Shown here piece by piece: positions 1 through 7,518 of a stretch of 20,084 bases of DNA. This DNA comes from JBEEMU01 sp043778315 (GTDB lineage Bacteria; Bacteroidota; Bacteroidia; Chitinophagales; Saprospiraceae): assembly GCA_043778315.1 (NCBI GenBank), contig JAYWGJ010000306.1, forward strand, positions 1 to 20,084, written 5' to 3'. The translations under genes were made by a program, and so were the position numbers. The notes under the pieces are model-generated. The model had not been told where the DNA came from. It was given only the letters and a program-made list of their open reading frames with translations, and made no database searches. Position 1 is the stretch's first letter. Each line of letters opens with the position of its first letter.

Positions 1-2516
1 TAGAGAACCCTGCCGCGCACCTCACACCCGTTATGGAAATAGCTGACGTACTCAAACCCGAAACGCCTACCACCATCAAAATACGCGAGTTAGGCGGAAA
101 AGCGATGGCATATACTATCGATATTGTAGATGATGGTTTGTTAGATTTGACCGCTTACAAAACTGCCGACCCGTACAAGTCTTTTTTCGCTCGCGAAGCT
201 CTTGGGGTCAAAACATGGGACATTTATGACTACGTCTTAGGTGCTTTTGGCGGTGTGATTGAACACATTTTGTCTATCGGTGGCGACGAGGCGGCAAGCA
301 AAGCGAAAGGGAGAAAAGCCAATCGCTTCAAGCCTGTGGTCTTACATTTAGGTCCTTTTTATGTCGCTGCCAATAAAACCGCCACACATACAATTACACT
401 GCCTAATTACGTCGGTTCGTGCCGCGTAATGGTTGTGGCGGCGAGCGGTAACGCCGCTTTTGGTGCTGCCGAAAAAACAGTCGCCGTCCGCAAACCCTTG
501 ATGGTACTCGCTACCGCGCCGCGAATGCTCGCGCCTAGCGAAACCTTTACCTTACCTTGCGAGGTCTTTGCGATGGAACAAAAAGTAAAGAACGTACATT
601 TGCAGCTTACCGCTAATGATGCTTTTGAGGTATTAGGAGGCAACTCGAAAGACATCACATTTAACGAGCCGGGCGACGAATTGATTAATTTTCAACTCAA
701 AGTAAAAGATAAAATTGGTATCGGTAAAATAACCGTCGTCGCGACAGGCGGCGGCGAAACCGCCACACAAACTATCGAGTTAGATGTTCGCAACCCGAAC
801 CCCGAAGTCACTACGGTTGCCGAAACGGTACTCGATGCAGGGCAGTCGTGGGATAAGGCGTGGGACGCGGTCGGCGTAACAGGCTCTAATTCTGGTATGC
901 TCGAACTCAGTACTATTCCGCCCATCAACTTACAAAAACACCTCCGCTACTTGCTCACTTATCCGCACGGCTGCATCGAGCAGACTACGTCGTCGGGTCT
1001 GCCGCAGCTCTACGTTGGTCGTATTATCAACCTTAGTCCCGAACAAAAAGCCACTATTACCACTAATGTAAAAGCCACTATTCAACGGATTGCCTCCGAA
1101 TTTCAAACAGCCGATGGCGGTTTCGGATATTGGCCCGGCGATGCCGAAGCGAGCAGTTGGGGCAGCTCTTATGCAGGTCACTTTTTGCTCGAGGCGCAAG
1201 CCGCAGGCTACACTATCCCGAGCGGCGTATTAGAGAAATGGATTGGCTATCAACAAAAAACCGCCCGCAGTTGGCAGCCGCCGCAGCGTTCGCTCACGCG
1301 CATCTACGACCATGGTTACGGCTATACCAACGACCTCTCCGAAGCCTACTGTCTTTATACTTTGGCATTAGCCAAACAACCCGACATTGCCTCGATGAAC
1401 CGTTTGCGCGAGTTCCCCGACCTATCTATACAAGGCAAATGGCGGTTAGCTGCCGCTTACGGCGCGAGCGGTAAGCCCGATATTGGCGCGCAACTCGTTA
1501 AAGGATTGAGTACCGATATTAAGCCTTATAAGGAGTTAAGTAATACTTTTGGCTCCGACGTTAGAGATTTGGCGATGATATTGGAAACCCTAACTACCCT
1601 GAATGATAATGCGAATGCGTCCGCGTTACTATTGCGCGTTGCCAATGCTATCAGCGACAATAAGCAATGGTACAGTACCCAAACGACGGCTTACGGTTTA
1701 ATGGCAATTTGCAAATTTGTAGGCAACGGCTCGGCGCAAGCTCCCCTCTCTTATACTTATCAAATCACCTCAGGTGCGGCGCAAAGCGGCAGTAGCGATA
1801 AGTTTCCGTTGGTACAGTTACCTGTAAAAGTCGATGGTAATACTTACAAAAAGGTAGCCGTCACGAATACGGGTAAAGGTAAATTGTTTGCGCGCTTAAT
1901 CCTTTCGGGACAGCCCAAAATGGGCGATACCAAAGAAGAAGCCGCTAATATGACCATGAATATTGCGTACAAAAACGCCAAAGATGAAGTGATTAACCCT
2001 AACGTATTAGAGCAAGGCACTGATTTTATTGCGGAAGTAACTATCACAAACCCTGGTTTGCGCGGCAATTACGACGAACTCGCCTTAACCCAAGTATTTC
2101 CTGCTGGTTGGGAAATCAGGAACTCGCGACTCGCGTCGGTGAACGCTAATTTGGTGGCGAAACAGTCCAAAGCAGACTATCAAGACATCAGAGATGACCG
2201 CGTAATGACCTATTTTGACTTGCGTCCAACCATCTCCGTCACTTATCGAGTGCAACTCAATGCGTCTTATCAAGGCAGGTATTATCTACCAACCACTTAT
2301 TGCGAAGCGATGTACGACGCATCTGTACACGCCCGCAAAGGCGGCGGCTGGGTCGAAGTACGTCAATCGGGCGAAGGCACGAGTTCGGTAGATACGCCCG
2401 ACGACGGCACAGAAGAAGAGAACGATACTTATAAAGACAAAAAAACACCTACCGACGCACCCAAAACCCCTGCGGCGAAGGACAAAAACCATATTCTAAG
2501 ACCAAAACGGAATTAG
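1..2516 (+). CDS. Alpha-2-macroglobulin family protein, C-terminal part (5' end outside window)
   Basis: This is the C-terminal part of a bacterial alpha-2-macroglobulin, a large periplasmic protease trap. The reading frame is open to the left edge (codons from base 3 onward, before the first ATG at 33), so the real start is upstream. Counting residues from the ATG at 33, there is a macroglobulin segment near 150-165 (KPLMVLATAPRMLAPSE, typical of the family). The thioester motif CIEQ lies at 314-317 (bases 972-983) in the context YPHGCIEQTTS. A thioester-domain (terpenoid-cyclase-like toroid) follows, including GGFGYWPG, and then a C-terminal beta domain. An intact Cys and Gln mean that covalent trapping should be possible. 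The last roughly 45 residues are a low-complexity tail rich in Asp, Glu, Lys, Thr and Pro, probably disordered. A signal peptide or lipobox cannot be judged. In many bacteria the gene neighbours a PBP1C-type penicillin-binding protein; that side is not visible here. Confidence 0.93.
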   Translation, partial: ENPAAHLTPVMEIADVLKPETPTTIKIRELGGKAMAYTIDIVDDGLLDLTAYKTADPYKSFFAREALGVKTWDIYDYVLGAFGGVIEHILSIGGDEAASKAKGRKANRFKPVVLHLGPFYVAANKTATHTITLPNYVGSCRVMVVAASGNAAFGAAEKTVAVRKPLMVLATAPRMLAPSETFTLPCEVFAMEQKVKNVHLQLTANDAFEVLGGNSKDITFNEPGDELINFQLKVKDKIGIGKITVVATGGGETATQTIELDVRNPNPEVTTVAETVLDAGQSWDKAWDAVGVTGSNSGMLELSTIPPINLQKHLRYLLTYPHGCIEQTTSSGLPQLYVGRIINLSPEQKATITTNVKATIQRIASEFQTADGGFGYWPGDAEASSWGSSYAGHFLLEAQAAGYTIPSGVLEKWIGYQQKTARSWQPPQRSLTRIYDHGYGYTNDLSEAYCLYTLALAKQPDIASMNRLREFPDLSIQGKWRLAAAYGASGKPDIGAQLVKGLSTDIKPYKELSNTFGSDVRDLAMILETLTTLNDNANASALLLRVANAISDNKQWYSTQTTAYGLMAICKFVGNGSAQAPLSYTYQITSGAAQSGSSDKFPLVQLPVKVDGNTYKKVAVTNTGKGKLFARLILSGQPKMGDTKEEAANMTMNIAYKNAKDEVINPNVLEQGTDFIAEVTITNPGLRGNYDELALTQVFPAGWEIRNSRLASVNANLVAKQSKADYQDIRDDRVMTYFDLRPTISVTYRVQLNASYQGRYYLPTTYCEAMYDASVHARKGGGWVEVRQSGEGTSSVDTPDDGTEEENDTYKDKKTPTDAPKTPAAKDKNHILRPKRN

Positions 2517-2671
2517 AAAGCGGTTGATGGAGGATTTTTTATTAGCTTACTCTTATTACATGGTAACTAAATGATTTTTATCGAGGGCATTTTTTTTGTG
2601 TCGATAGGAAATAAGGTCGATAGCTTAGGGGGCAGGGCGACCGACCTATTAGAATTGTCGGCGGGAACGAA

Positions 2672-2755
2672 GCATAAAAAGGTGATAAACAGCGCACTGT
2701 TCGAAGATGCGACCTTTTGGGAGCATCAAGTTTGGGCTGTATTCCCTTTTTATGC
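2672..2755. repeat. Imperfect long inverted repeat with nested stem
   Basis: The left arm at 2672-2693 begins GCATAAAAAGG. The right arm at 2736-2755 ends CCTTTTTATGC, which is its reverse complement. The arms stay complementary for about 20 bases with a small bulge, up to a CAGC/GCTG pair at the inner end. Inside the loop, GATGC (2706-2710) and GCATC (2723-2727) can form a second short stem. This could be a structured RNA, a compound terminator or the remnant of a small palindromic element. The sequence alone does not decide between these. Confidence 0.5.
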
Positions 2756-2795
2756 GAAGTGAAGCCTGACAAGTCTAATAAGTCTTGATTTTTTG

Positions 2796-2821
2796 GTTCT
2801 TTTTTATCAAGAAAAAAGAAC
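2796..2821. terminator. AT-rich hairpin, possible terminator
   Basis: GTTCTTTTTT (2796-2805) and AAAAAAGAAC (2812-2821) form a perfect 10-base-pair inverted repeat around a 6-base loop. It lies about 280 bases after the macroglobulin stop and 73 bases before the DCC gene start. The stem is almost all A:T and no separate T-run follows, so it would be a weak terminator. A terminator role is an inference. Confidence 0.35.
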
Positions 2822-2893
2822 AAGAGAAACAAGTGACCCGTTCGCGCAATAGCCTATTAATGATTTAAAACCTGCTTTACAGTCAATACAAAA

Positions 2894-3292
2894 ATGATAA
2901 ATAAACCCGTTTTGCTTTTCGATGGTGTATGCAATATGTGCAATGCGACCGTACAAAGGGTACTGTTGCACGACCGCAGCCAAAAAATTCAATTTGCCGC
3001 CTTGCAGTCAGATGCAGGGCGGCAGTTGTTGGCGGAATACGGACTCGATAAAGTTTACTTAGACTCGTTGGTTTATATCGAACACGGAAAAGTTTACACG
3101 CACTCGACGGGTGCGTTGCGCCTCGCCAAACAGATGGGCGGAGCGTATCAATTTTTATATATTTTTATTATTGTACCCGCATTTGTGCGCGACGCAGTGT
3201 ATCGCTTTGTGGCGCGCAACCGCTATTCGTGGTTTGGGCGGCGCGAAAGCTGTATGTTGCCGCGAGCGGAATGGCGCGAGCGATTTTTGTAG
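2894..3292 (+). CDS. DCC-family thiol-disulfide oxidoreductase-like protein (DUF393)
   Basis: This 132-residue protein matches the DCC family (DUF393, YuxK-like), named after the Asp-Cys-Cys signature. The signature is visible at residues 10-16 as DGVCNMC, with Cys13 and Cys16 forming the thioredoxin-like CxxC. The rest follows the family pattern, including a central FAALQSDAGRQLL segment, YLDSLVYIE, and a C-terminal Tyr/Arg-rich part ending near ESCMLP. Length is normal for the family. The substrate is unknown; a redox role is inferred from the CxxC. The gene ends one base before the convergent O-antigen ligase gene (3294), so the two 3' ends practically touch with no room for separate terminators. 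The ATG at 2894 is the natural start. No membrane span or signal peptide is obvious. Confidence 0.9.
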   Translation: MINKPVLLFDGVCNMCNATVQRVLLHDRSQKIQFAALQSDAGRQLLAEYGLDKVYLDSLVYIEHGKVYTHSTGALRLAKQMGGAYQFLYIFIIVPAFVRDAVYRFVARNRYSWFGRRESCMLPRAEWRERFL

Positions 3293-3293
3293 C

Positions 3294-4784
3294 TTAAATA
3301 ATTGCTTCCTCGACTGCGATTTCTTCGCGGTCGCGTTTATTCAGCATATCGCAATTGACTAATATCGCAATATTCAGAAAGAAAAAAGAACCTACTTTGT
3401 CTGTTTCTATCATATCGTTAATCAATAAAAAAGCGAAAATGATGGTTTGCGATAGCAACGCCATTAACACGACTCGGCGGCGGTTTTCGTTGTCGGTCTG
3501 ATGATAAATGCGTTCGCCGCTAATCAAAATACCAAAAACTAAGGCAACCCATATCAAAAAACCAATAAATCCTTGCTCTATCATCATCAATAGATAATAG
3601 CAATGCGCGGTAGAATGCTCGTTGTTGCGGGTAACGTAAGTACGAAAACGCGCAACCAAGTATTTTTTATAGAAGGTATAAAAACAACTGGGTCCGTAGC
3701 CCATTAGCGGACGGTCGGCGACCATGTGCGCACCTGCTACCCAACGGTTTACGCGTTCCATAGTCGAAATATCTTGCAACTTATAGGTAGAAGAAACGAG
3801 GTCGTTGAAATTGTCTTGTACGATTGTTTTCTCAAAGTTTGGTGCAAATTTCATATAATTATTGTCATACACCAAATAGCCTACGCCGATTATCGCCGCG
3901 AAGCTCGTCACCAATAAAGTATGTTTCATTAGTCTAAAACGCACAATATAATACACACCAACCGCCATTGCCAAAGCAATATAAGCGGCACGGGTGTAAG
4001 AGAATTGGATACCCATTAAGGTAATCAATAGCGAAGCAAACCAAAGAAGTTTACTCCATTTGTGTCCTTTAAACCATTGATAACCAAAGAATAAGAACGG
4101 CGAAGCGATAGAAAGCGTTGCTGCGTAATTGACGTGGTTTCTGTAAAACGGACCCATCGCCGTATCGTCGTACTCGAAGCTGAAACCGCTACTCATTTGC
4201 CGCGACAACACCCATAACGCTGTGAAAACCAACGGCACGCTCAAAAACCAATACAAGCGGCGGAAGTCGCGCTCTTCGCGCAACAATTCCAAACCCAAAA
4301 AAGTAAAAGTGGAGATATACCAGAGCTTTGCCAGCAACCATTTTACGGATAGGAGCGGCGCGCCTGAGTTCACAGTAGCCATCGCCGACCACAAAAAGTG
4401 CAGCAGCAAAAGCAGGAGGATTGGGTGTTTGATGACCTGCATACTCCACCGCTTTGTACCCGACAGCAAAAAGCCAAAATACGCAAACATCAAGCCGATA
4501 ATAAGCGGCTCGATGGGCAAATCGGTACCGAGTGACGGTGTAAAATTAAATTCTACCGATAGCGGAATGCAAGCGATAAGCAGAAAAAAAAGCGGTCTGA
4601 AATCGACTATAAACTGAAATGCGACGAGCAGTGCAGCAGGAATAATCAGAAGTATCGGTTGCTCAAATTTGGTTGCGGCAAACGCACTCACTGCCGTTAT
4701 CGTTCCGAATACCGCAAACAAAACCTGCTGCACGGTGTAGCCGCGCAGACGTTCGGTAGCAGCAGATACGAGCGATTGTAGCAA
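3294..4784 (-). CDS. O-antigen ligase/polymerase-like membrane protein (Wzy_C family)
   Basis: This 496-residue polytopic membrane protein has roughly ten or more hydrophobic spans and fits the O-antigen ligase (WaaL)/polymerase (Wzy_C) superfamily. The family landmarks are SYTRAAY near residues 262-268 and a large non-cytoplasmic loop (about 305-395). That loop contains RPLMGYGPSCF (about 358-368) and NEHSTAHCYYL (388-398), the equivalent of the family's N-x-H-N segment. It would join or polymerise lipid-linked glycan at the periplasmic face. Sequence alone does not separate ligase from polymerase. No ATG is available near the start: the frame opens after a stop at 4791-4793 and the first plausible start is TTG at 4784, with a GTG 18 codons later as alternative. 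It lies 39 bases downstream of the Wzz-like gene on the same strand, which suggests co-transcription. Confidence 0.85.
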   Translation of the reverse strand: MLQSLVSAATERLRGYTVQQVLFAVFGTITAVSAFAATKFEQPILLIIPAALLVAFQFIVDFRPLFFLLIACIPLSVEFNFTPSLGTDLPIEPLIIGLMFAYFGFLLSGTKRWSMQVIKHPILLLLLLHFLWSAMATVNSGAPLLSVKWLLAKLWYISTFTFLGLELLREERDFRRLYWFLSVPLVFTALWVLSRQMSSGFSFEYDDTAMGPFYRNHVNYAATLSIASPFLFFGYQWFKGHKWSKLLWFASLLITLMGIQFSYTRAAYIALAMAVGVYYIVRFRLMKHTLLVTSFAAIIGVGYLVYDNNYMKFAPNFEKTIVQDNFNDLVSSTYKLQDISTMERVNRWVAGAHMVADRPLMGYGPSCFYTFYKKYLVARFRTYVTRNNEHSTAHCYYLLMMIEQGFIGFLIWVALVFGILISGERIYHQTDNENRRRVVLMALLSQTIIFAFLLINDMIETDKVGSFFFLNIAILVNCDMLNKRDREEIAVEEAII

Positions 4785-4823
4785 TATGTTCTAATTTAAA
4801 GGGTTTAGTTATTTTATTACTAC

Positions 4824-5852
4824 CTAATCTTTAAAAATAGCATTCCACTCTACGCGCTTGTATTGCTCGAAAAGTATGACCGCAACCATACCAAAAAACA
4901 AGGCTAACACCGCCGACATCATTACCATAAAGCTACGCACAGGGCGTGATTTACTCAACGGTACGCTTGCGCGCTCGAGTACTTGCAAGGGCTGTACGCC
5001 AGCCGCCAAACTCGCTTTGGTACGGGAATAGAGGCTGTTCATCTGCACATAGCTGCCGTTAATGCTCGAGCGGTGACCGTCCAGAAAGCCTGCAATACTT
5101 AGGTTTTCGGTGATATGCGCCAAGCTATCATTAGAGATGCGCGCAGCGCGCTGTATCAAACCGATTTGCGCATCAGACGACATACCTGGGAGTGCTTGCG
5201 TCAGTACTTCGCGGCGAATAGCGATAGATTGATATTTGTAATTACGGTAAATAGTATTAATACTATCCGTCAATCTTTTGATATTATAAGACTGCTCTTT
5301 GAGTGATTCCTCGTAGCCGTTCATCACTTTACGCAAGTTTTCGGTAGCGATACGACGGTCCAGATTCGCGATGATTTCGACCGCGCCATTCGCCATAGCT
5401 GCTGCTAATTTCGGGTTTTTATCCTCCATCGTCAGCTCTATTGCGCCATATTCGTCCTTCGTTACGGAGTACAACTTAAAGAATTTTTGCGATAAATACA
5501 AAGGCGCTCGCGCATCAGTGCTGTCTATATCGTAATGATGATACAAACCAAAGCGCAACGCCATGCTATCTACCAATTCGCCCGATTGCGCTACGTTCAT
5601 CAAGCGGTCTAAGTCTTCGGGCGAGCCGTAAGGCGACATCGCGTGTGTATCCCCCTCGCTGAACATCGCTTGCGGCGTGTTCATTGTTGGATTTGTCGCG
5701 ATAAATTTACTGAATGCCCGATAATAATTAGGCATAAAAAAACTAATGGCAGCAACGCCTAACGCAACTGCGACAGTAAGGCGTAAAAGCGGCTTTCGCC
5801 AACGATAAATCGTCTGCAATAGACTAACTAATGAGGTATCTGTTGGATTCAT
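4824..5852 (-). CDS. Wzz-like polysaccharide chain-length regulator
   Basis: This 342-residue protein has the polysaccharide co-polymerase (Wzz) layout. A short cytoplasmic start is followed by TM1 (about residues 22-40) and the FFMPNYYRAFSKFIA entry to the periplasmic domain. A long, largely helical periplasmic region follows, including a likely coiled-coil stretch near 165-215. TM2 spans about 307-331. Just before TM2 is the Pro-rich ERASVPLSKSRPVRS, a family hallmark. There is no cytoplasmic tyrosine-kinase domain, so it resembles the LPS/O-antigen type rather than the Wzc type. It probably sets chain length together with the downstream Wzy/WaaL-like protein. The ATG at 5852 is preceded by a 16-base perfect palindrome (5866-5881) and a TATCTTTG box (5935-5942), which suggests its own promoter and possibly an operator. 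Confidence 0.85.
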   Translation of the reverse strand: MNPTDTSLVSLLQTIYRWRKPLLRLTVAVALGVAAISFFMPNYYRAFSKFIATNPTMNTPQAMFSEGDTHAMSPYGSPEDLDRLMNVAQSGELVDSMALRFGLYHHYDIDSTDARAPLYLSQKFFKLYSVTKDEYGAIELTMEDKNPKLAAAMANGAVEIIANLDRRIATENLRKVMNGYEESLKEQSYNIKRLTDSINTIYRNYKYQSIAIRREVLTQALPGMSSDAQIGLIQRAARISNDSLAHITENLSIAGFLDGHRSSINGSYVQMNSLYSRTKASLAAGVQPLQVLERASVPLSKSRPVRSFMVMMSAVLALFFGMVAVILFEQYKRVEWNAIFKD

Positions 5853-5865
5853 TGATGATAAAAAG

Positions 5866-5881
5866 AGTCAATATATTGACT
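5866..5881. promoter_or_regulatory. Perfect 16-base palindrome upstream of the Wzz-like gene
   Basis: AGTCAATATATTGACT is identical to its reverse complement over all 16 bases. It sits 13 bases before the ATG of the Wzz-like gene and downstream of the candidate -7 box at 5935-5942. It would therefore lie in the 5' leader. A dimeric regulator could bind it, or it could form a small hairpin near the ribosome site. Function is inferred; only the symmetry is seen. Confidence 0.45.
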
Positions 5882-5934
5882 GAATATACGCTGACTACTT
5901 ATATTATTTAGTTACGATTTAAGTATTTTGATTG

Positions 5935-5942
5935 CAAAGATA
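5935..5942 (-). promoter_or_regulatory. Candidate Bacteroidota -7 promoter box for the Wzz-like gene
   Basis: On the minus strand this reads TATCTTTG, an exact match to the TAnnTTTG -7 consensus of Bacteroidota primary sigma factor promoters. It lies in the 104-base gap between the flippase stop and the Wzz-like start. That would give a leader of about 75 bases. I found no convincing -33 TTTG at the usual spacing, so confidence is limited. Confidence 0.4.
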
Positions 5943-5956
5943 ATAAATCAAAACTA

Positions 5957-7405
5957 TTATTTCTTATTTTTTACCAAATTCCATAATGCAATAATATCGA
6001 TTAGCCTTAATAGGAACGCAATAAAGGTGGTGAATAACGCGCCGCCAACCAATAAAAACACCCAATTGCCGTTCGGGAACGTACTTTTTATAGTATAAAA
6101 AATGATAAAAGTAAGGACTAAAAAAAACAGCGACTTTATAGGTAAAACAAGGCTTACACGCCAGTCAAATAGGTTTTTGGCTATACCTATTTGCGTGACC
6201 GCAACGATAATCTGCGTACACAACGTAGCGTAAGCCGCGCCCAGCGCAAAATATTGTGGTATCCATAGCATATTTAATAAAATATTGACAATTACGCTGC
6301 AAGCGAACAAAATATTCATGGCGCGCATATTTCCATTTGCGGTAAGCAGCGAGCCATAAATATACATCGTGCTGACGGCAGGAAAACTGAGCATTAGCCA
6401 CCCGAGCAGGTCGCCCGAATACGCATTTGCGCCGTGATACAGCAGCGTCATTATTTCGTAGCGGAAGCAAAACGCGCCCGCCGCCGCCGTGACGGATACC
6501 ACCCAAATTGCTTGAAAACCGAATCGAGCGAGTTCGGCTACGTTCGTCCCGTTTTTGAGCTGCCGCGCAAACATAGGCAGCAGCAGCCCTGCAAACAAGT
6601 AGCCAATAATATTCGCAGCGTCTAATAAGCGGTACGCCGACGCATAAATTCCTGCCTCTTGCGCGCCGTTCGGCAGCAACCGCTCTATCATCACGCCGTC
6701 GATGCGCGTGTAAACGCTCATCAAAAACACCGTTAGCGCGAACGGAAAACTGTCGCGTAGCAGCAGCCATTGAAACGGTTTGTGCCATCTTAACCGCACC
6801 TTGCCTACGCGCCGAAGCACCAAAATAAACGCTGTGATAGCCGTAAGCGCGTAAGCGGCAGTTTGCGCGTACACAAACCATTCTATCTCAAATTTGTGTT
6901 GCAACGGGTTCACCCGAAGCAAAACGCCGCATATTATAATCAATAAAACCCTATCCAAAACGGATAGAATACTATCCGTGAAAAATAGTTGTAAACCCGA
7001 AATATTAGACCGAAGGTACAAAATAAACGATAGTAAGACTTGATTGACGACCATTAGCGCAAGCATCGGGAAAAATAAGCTCCCGTAACCCACCCAATAG
7101 CCCACAATACCAATTACGACACCATAAACGAGCGACAATTCAGCTTTTAGCAACAAAATATGGCTAAAATACTTCGGCAAGAGGTGATGATGCTGCGCAA
7201 TATTGCGATTATTGTAATTTTGTATGCCAAAATCAATAATAATCTGAAATAATAAGGTGAAATTGAATAAAGCGAAATACGTTCCATACGCGTCTGGACC
7301 TACTTCGTTTTGTATGCTTCTATCAATTCCGAAAATAAAAAACGGTTTGATGAGCAGATTTGCGATAAGCAGAAAAAGAATATTGAGTATAAAATCGCGT
7401 TTCAA
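5957..7405 (-). CDS. Wzx-like polysaccharide flippase (MOP superfamily)
   Basis: This 482-residue, highly hydrophobic protein has about 12-14 membrane spans and fits the Wzx/RfbX polysaccharide flippases of the MOP superfamily. These move undecaprenyl-linked glycans across the inner membrane. The N-terminus has the typical first helices with a Gly-rich turn (NEVGPDAYGTYFALFNF). The middle carries LRDSFPFALTVFLMSVYTRIDGVMIERLL (given in part: residues near SFPFALT and RIDGVMIE), a well-known conserved region of the family. No ATG lies near the start. An in-frame stop at 7415-7417 limits the frame, leaving TTG at 7405 as the most likely start (ATA and ATT codons just upstream are less likely). 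It precedes the Wzz-like gene by 104 bases and is divergent from the glycosyltransferase at 7519. Confidence 0.87.
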   Translation of the reverse strand: MKRDFILNILFLLIANLLIKPFFIFGIDRSIQNEVGPDAYGTYFALFNFTLLFQIIIDFGIQNYNNRNIAQHHHLLPKYFSHILLLKAELSLVYGVVIGIVGYWVGYGSLFFPMLALMVVNQVLLSFILYLRSNISGLQLFFTDSILSVLDRVLLIIICGVLLRVNPLQHKFEIEWFVYAQTAAYALTAITAFILVLRRVGKVRLRWHKPFQWLLLRDSFPFALTVFLMSVYTRIDGVMIERLLPNGAQEAGIYASAYRLLDAANIIGYLFAGLLLPMFARQLKNGTNVAELARFGFQAIWVVSVTAAAGAFCFRYEIMTLLYHGANAYSGDLLGWLMLSFPAVSTMYIYGSLLTANGNMRAMNILFACSVIVNILLNMLWIPQYFALGAAYATLCTQIIVAVTQIGIAKNLFDWRVSLVLPIKSLFFLVLTFIIFYTIKSTFPNGNWVFLLVGGALFTTFIAFLLRLIDIIALWNLVKNKK

Positions 7406-7491
7406 AATTATATTTTAGGTGTAATAAATATGTATGATAAATATTTGCAGTTATTTTTAACCTTTTTTAGTTAAAGTCTGCAAAAGTACAT

Positions 7492-7499
7492 TATTTTTG
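7492..7499 (+). promoter_or_regulatory. Candidate Bacteroidota -7 promoter box for the GT4 gene
   Basis: TATTTTTG matches the TAnnTTTG -7 consensus and ends 19 bases before the ATG of the glycosyltransferase at 7519, so the leader would be short. The -33 region, around 7464-7472, is T-rich without a clean TTTG. The 113-base gap also has to hold the start region of the divergent flippase gene, for which I saw no convincing box. Confidence 0.42.
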
Positions 7500-7518
7500 C
7501 ATTTTTATTTATTTTATT

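Larger units (their letters stand above)
2517..2893. other. Gene-free gap with inverted repeats
   Basis: This 377-base gap lies between two plus-strand genes. Short open frames on both strands (for example 2571-2762 + and 2578-2832 -) have no recognisable domain and overlap each other, so I do not call them. The gap holds an imperfect long inverted repeat (2672-2693 against 2736-2755) and an AT-rich perfect hairpin (2796-2821), both listed separately. It also contains a direct repeat of AAGTCT near 2771-2786. No clear promoter for the downstream DCC gene was found. Confidence 0.6.

Noticed and set aside
2571..2762. 63-codon open frame on the plus strand in the macroglobulin-DCC gap, with an 84-codon frame opposite (2578-2832)
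   Set aside because: They overlap each other on opposite strands, show no recognisable domain, lie over inverted repeats, and lack a visible promoter; more likely chance.
6165..6881. 238-codon frame on the minus strand inside the flippase gene
   Set aside because: It is an alternative frame of the same strand, very rich in Arg, and the flippase frame has clear family features.
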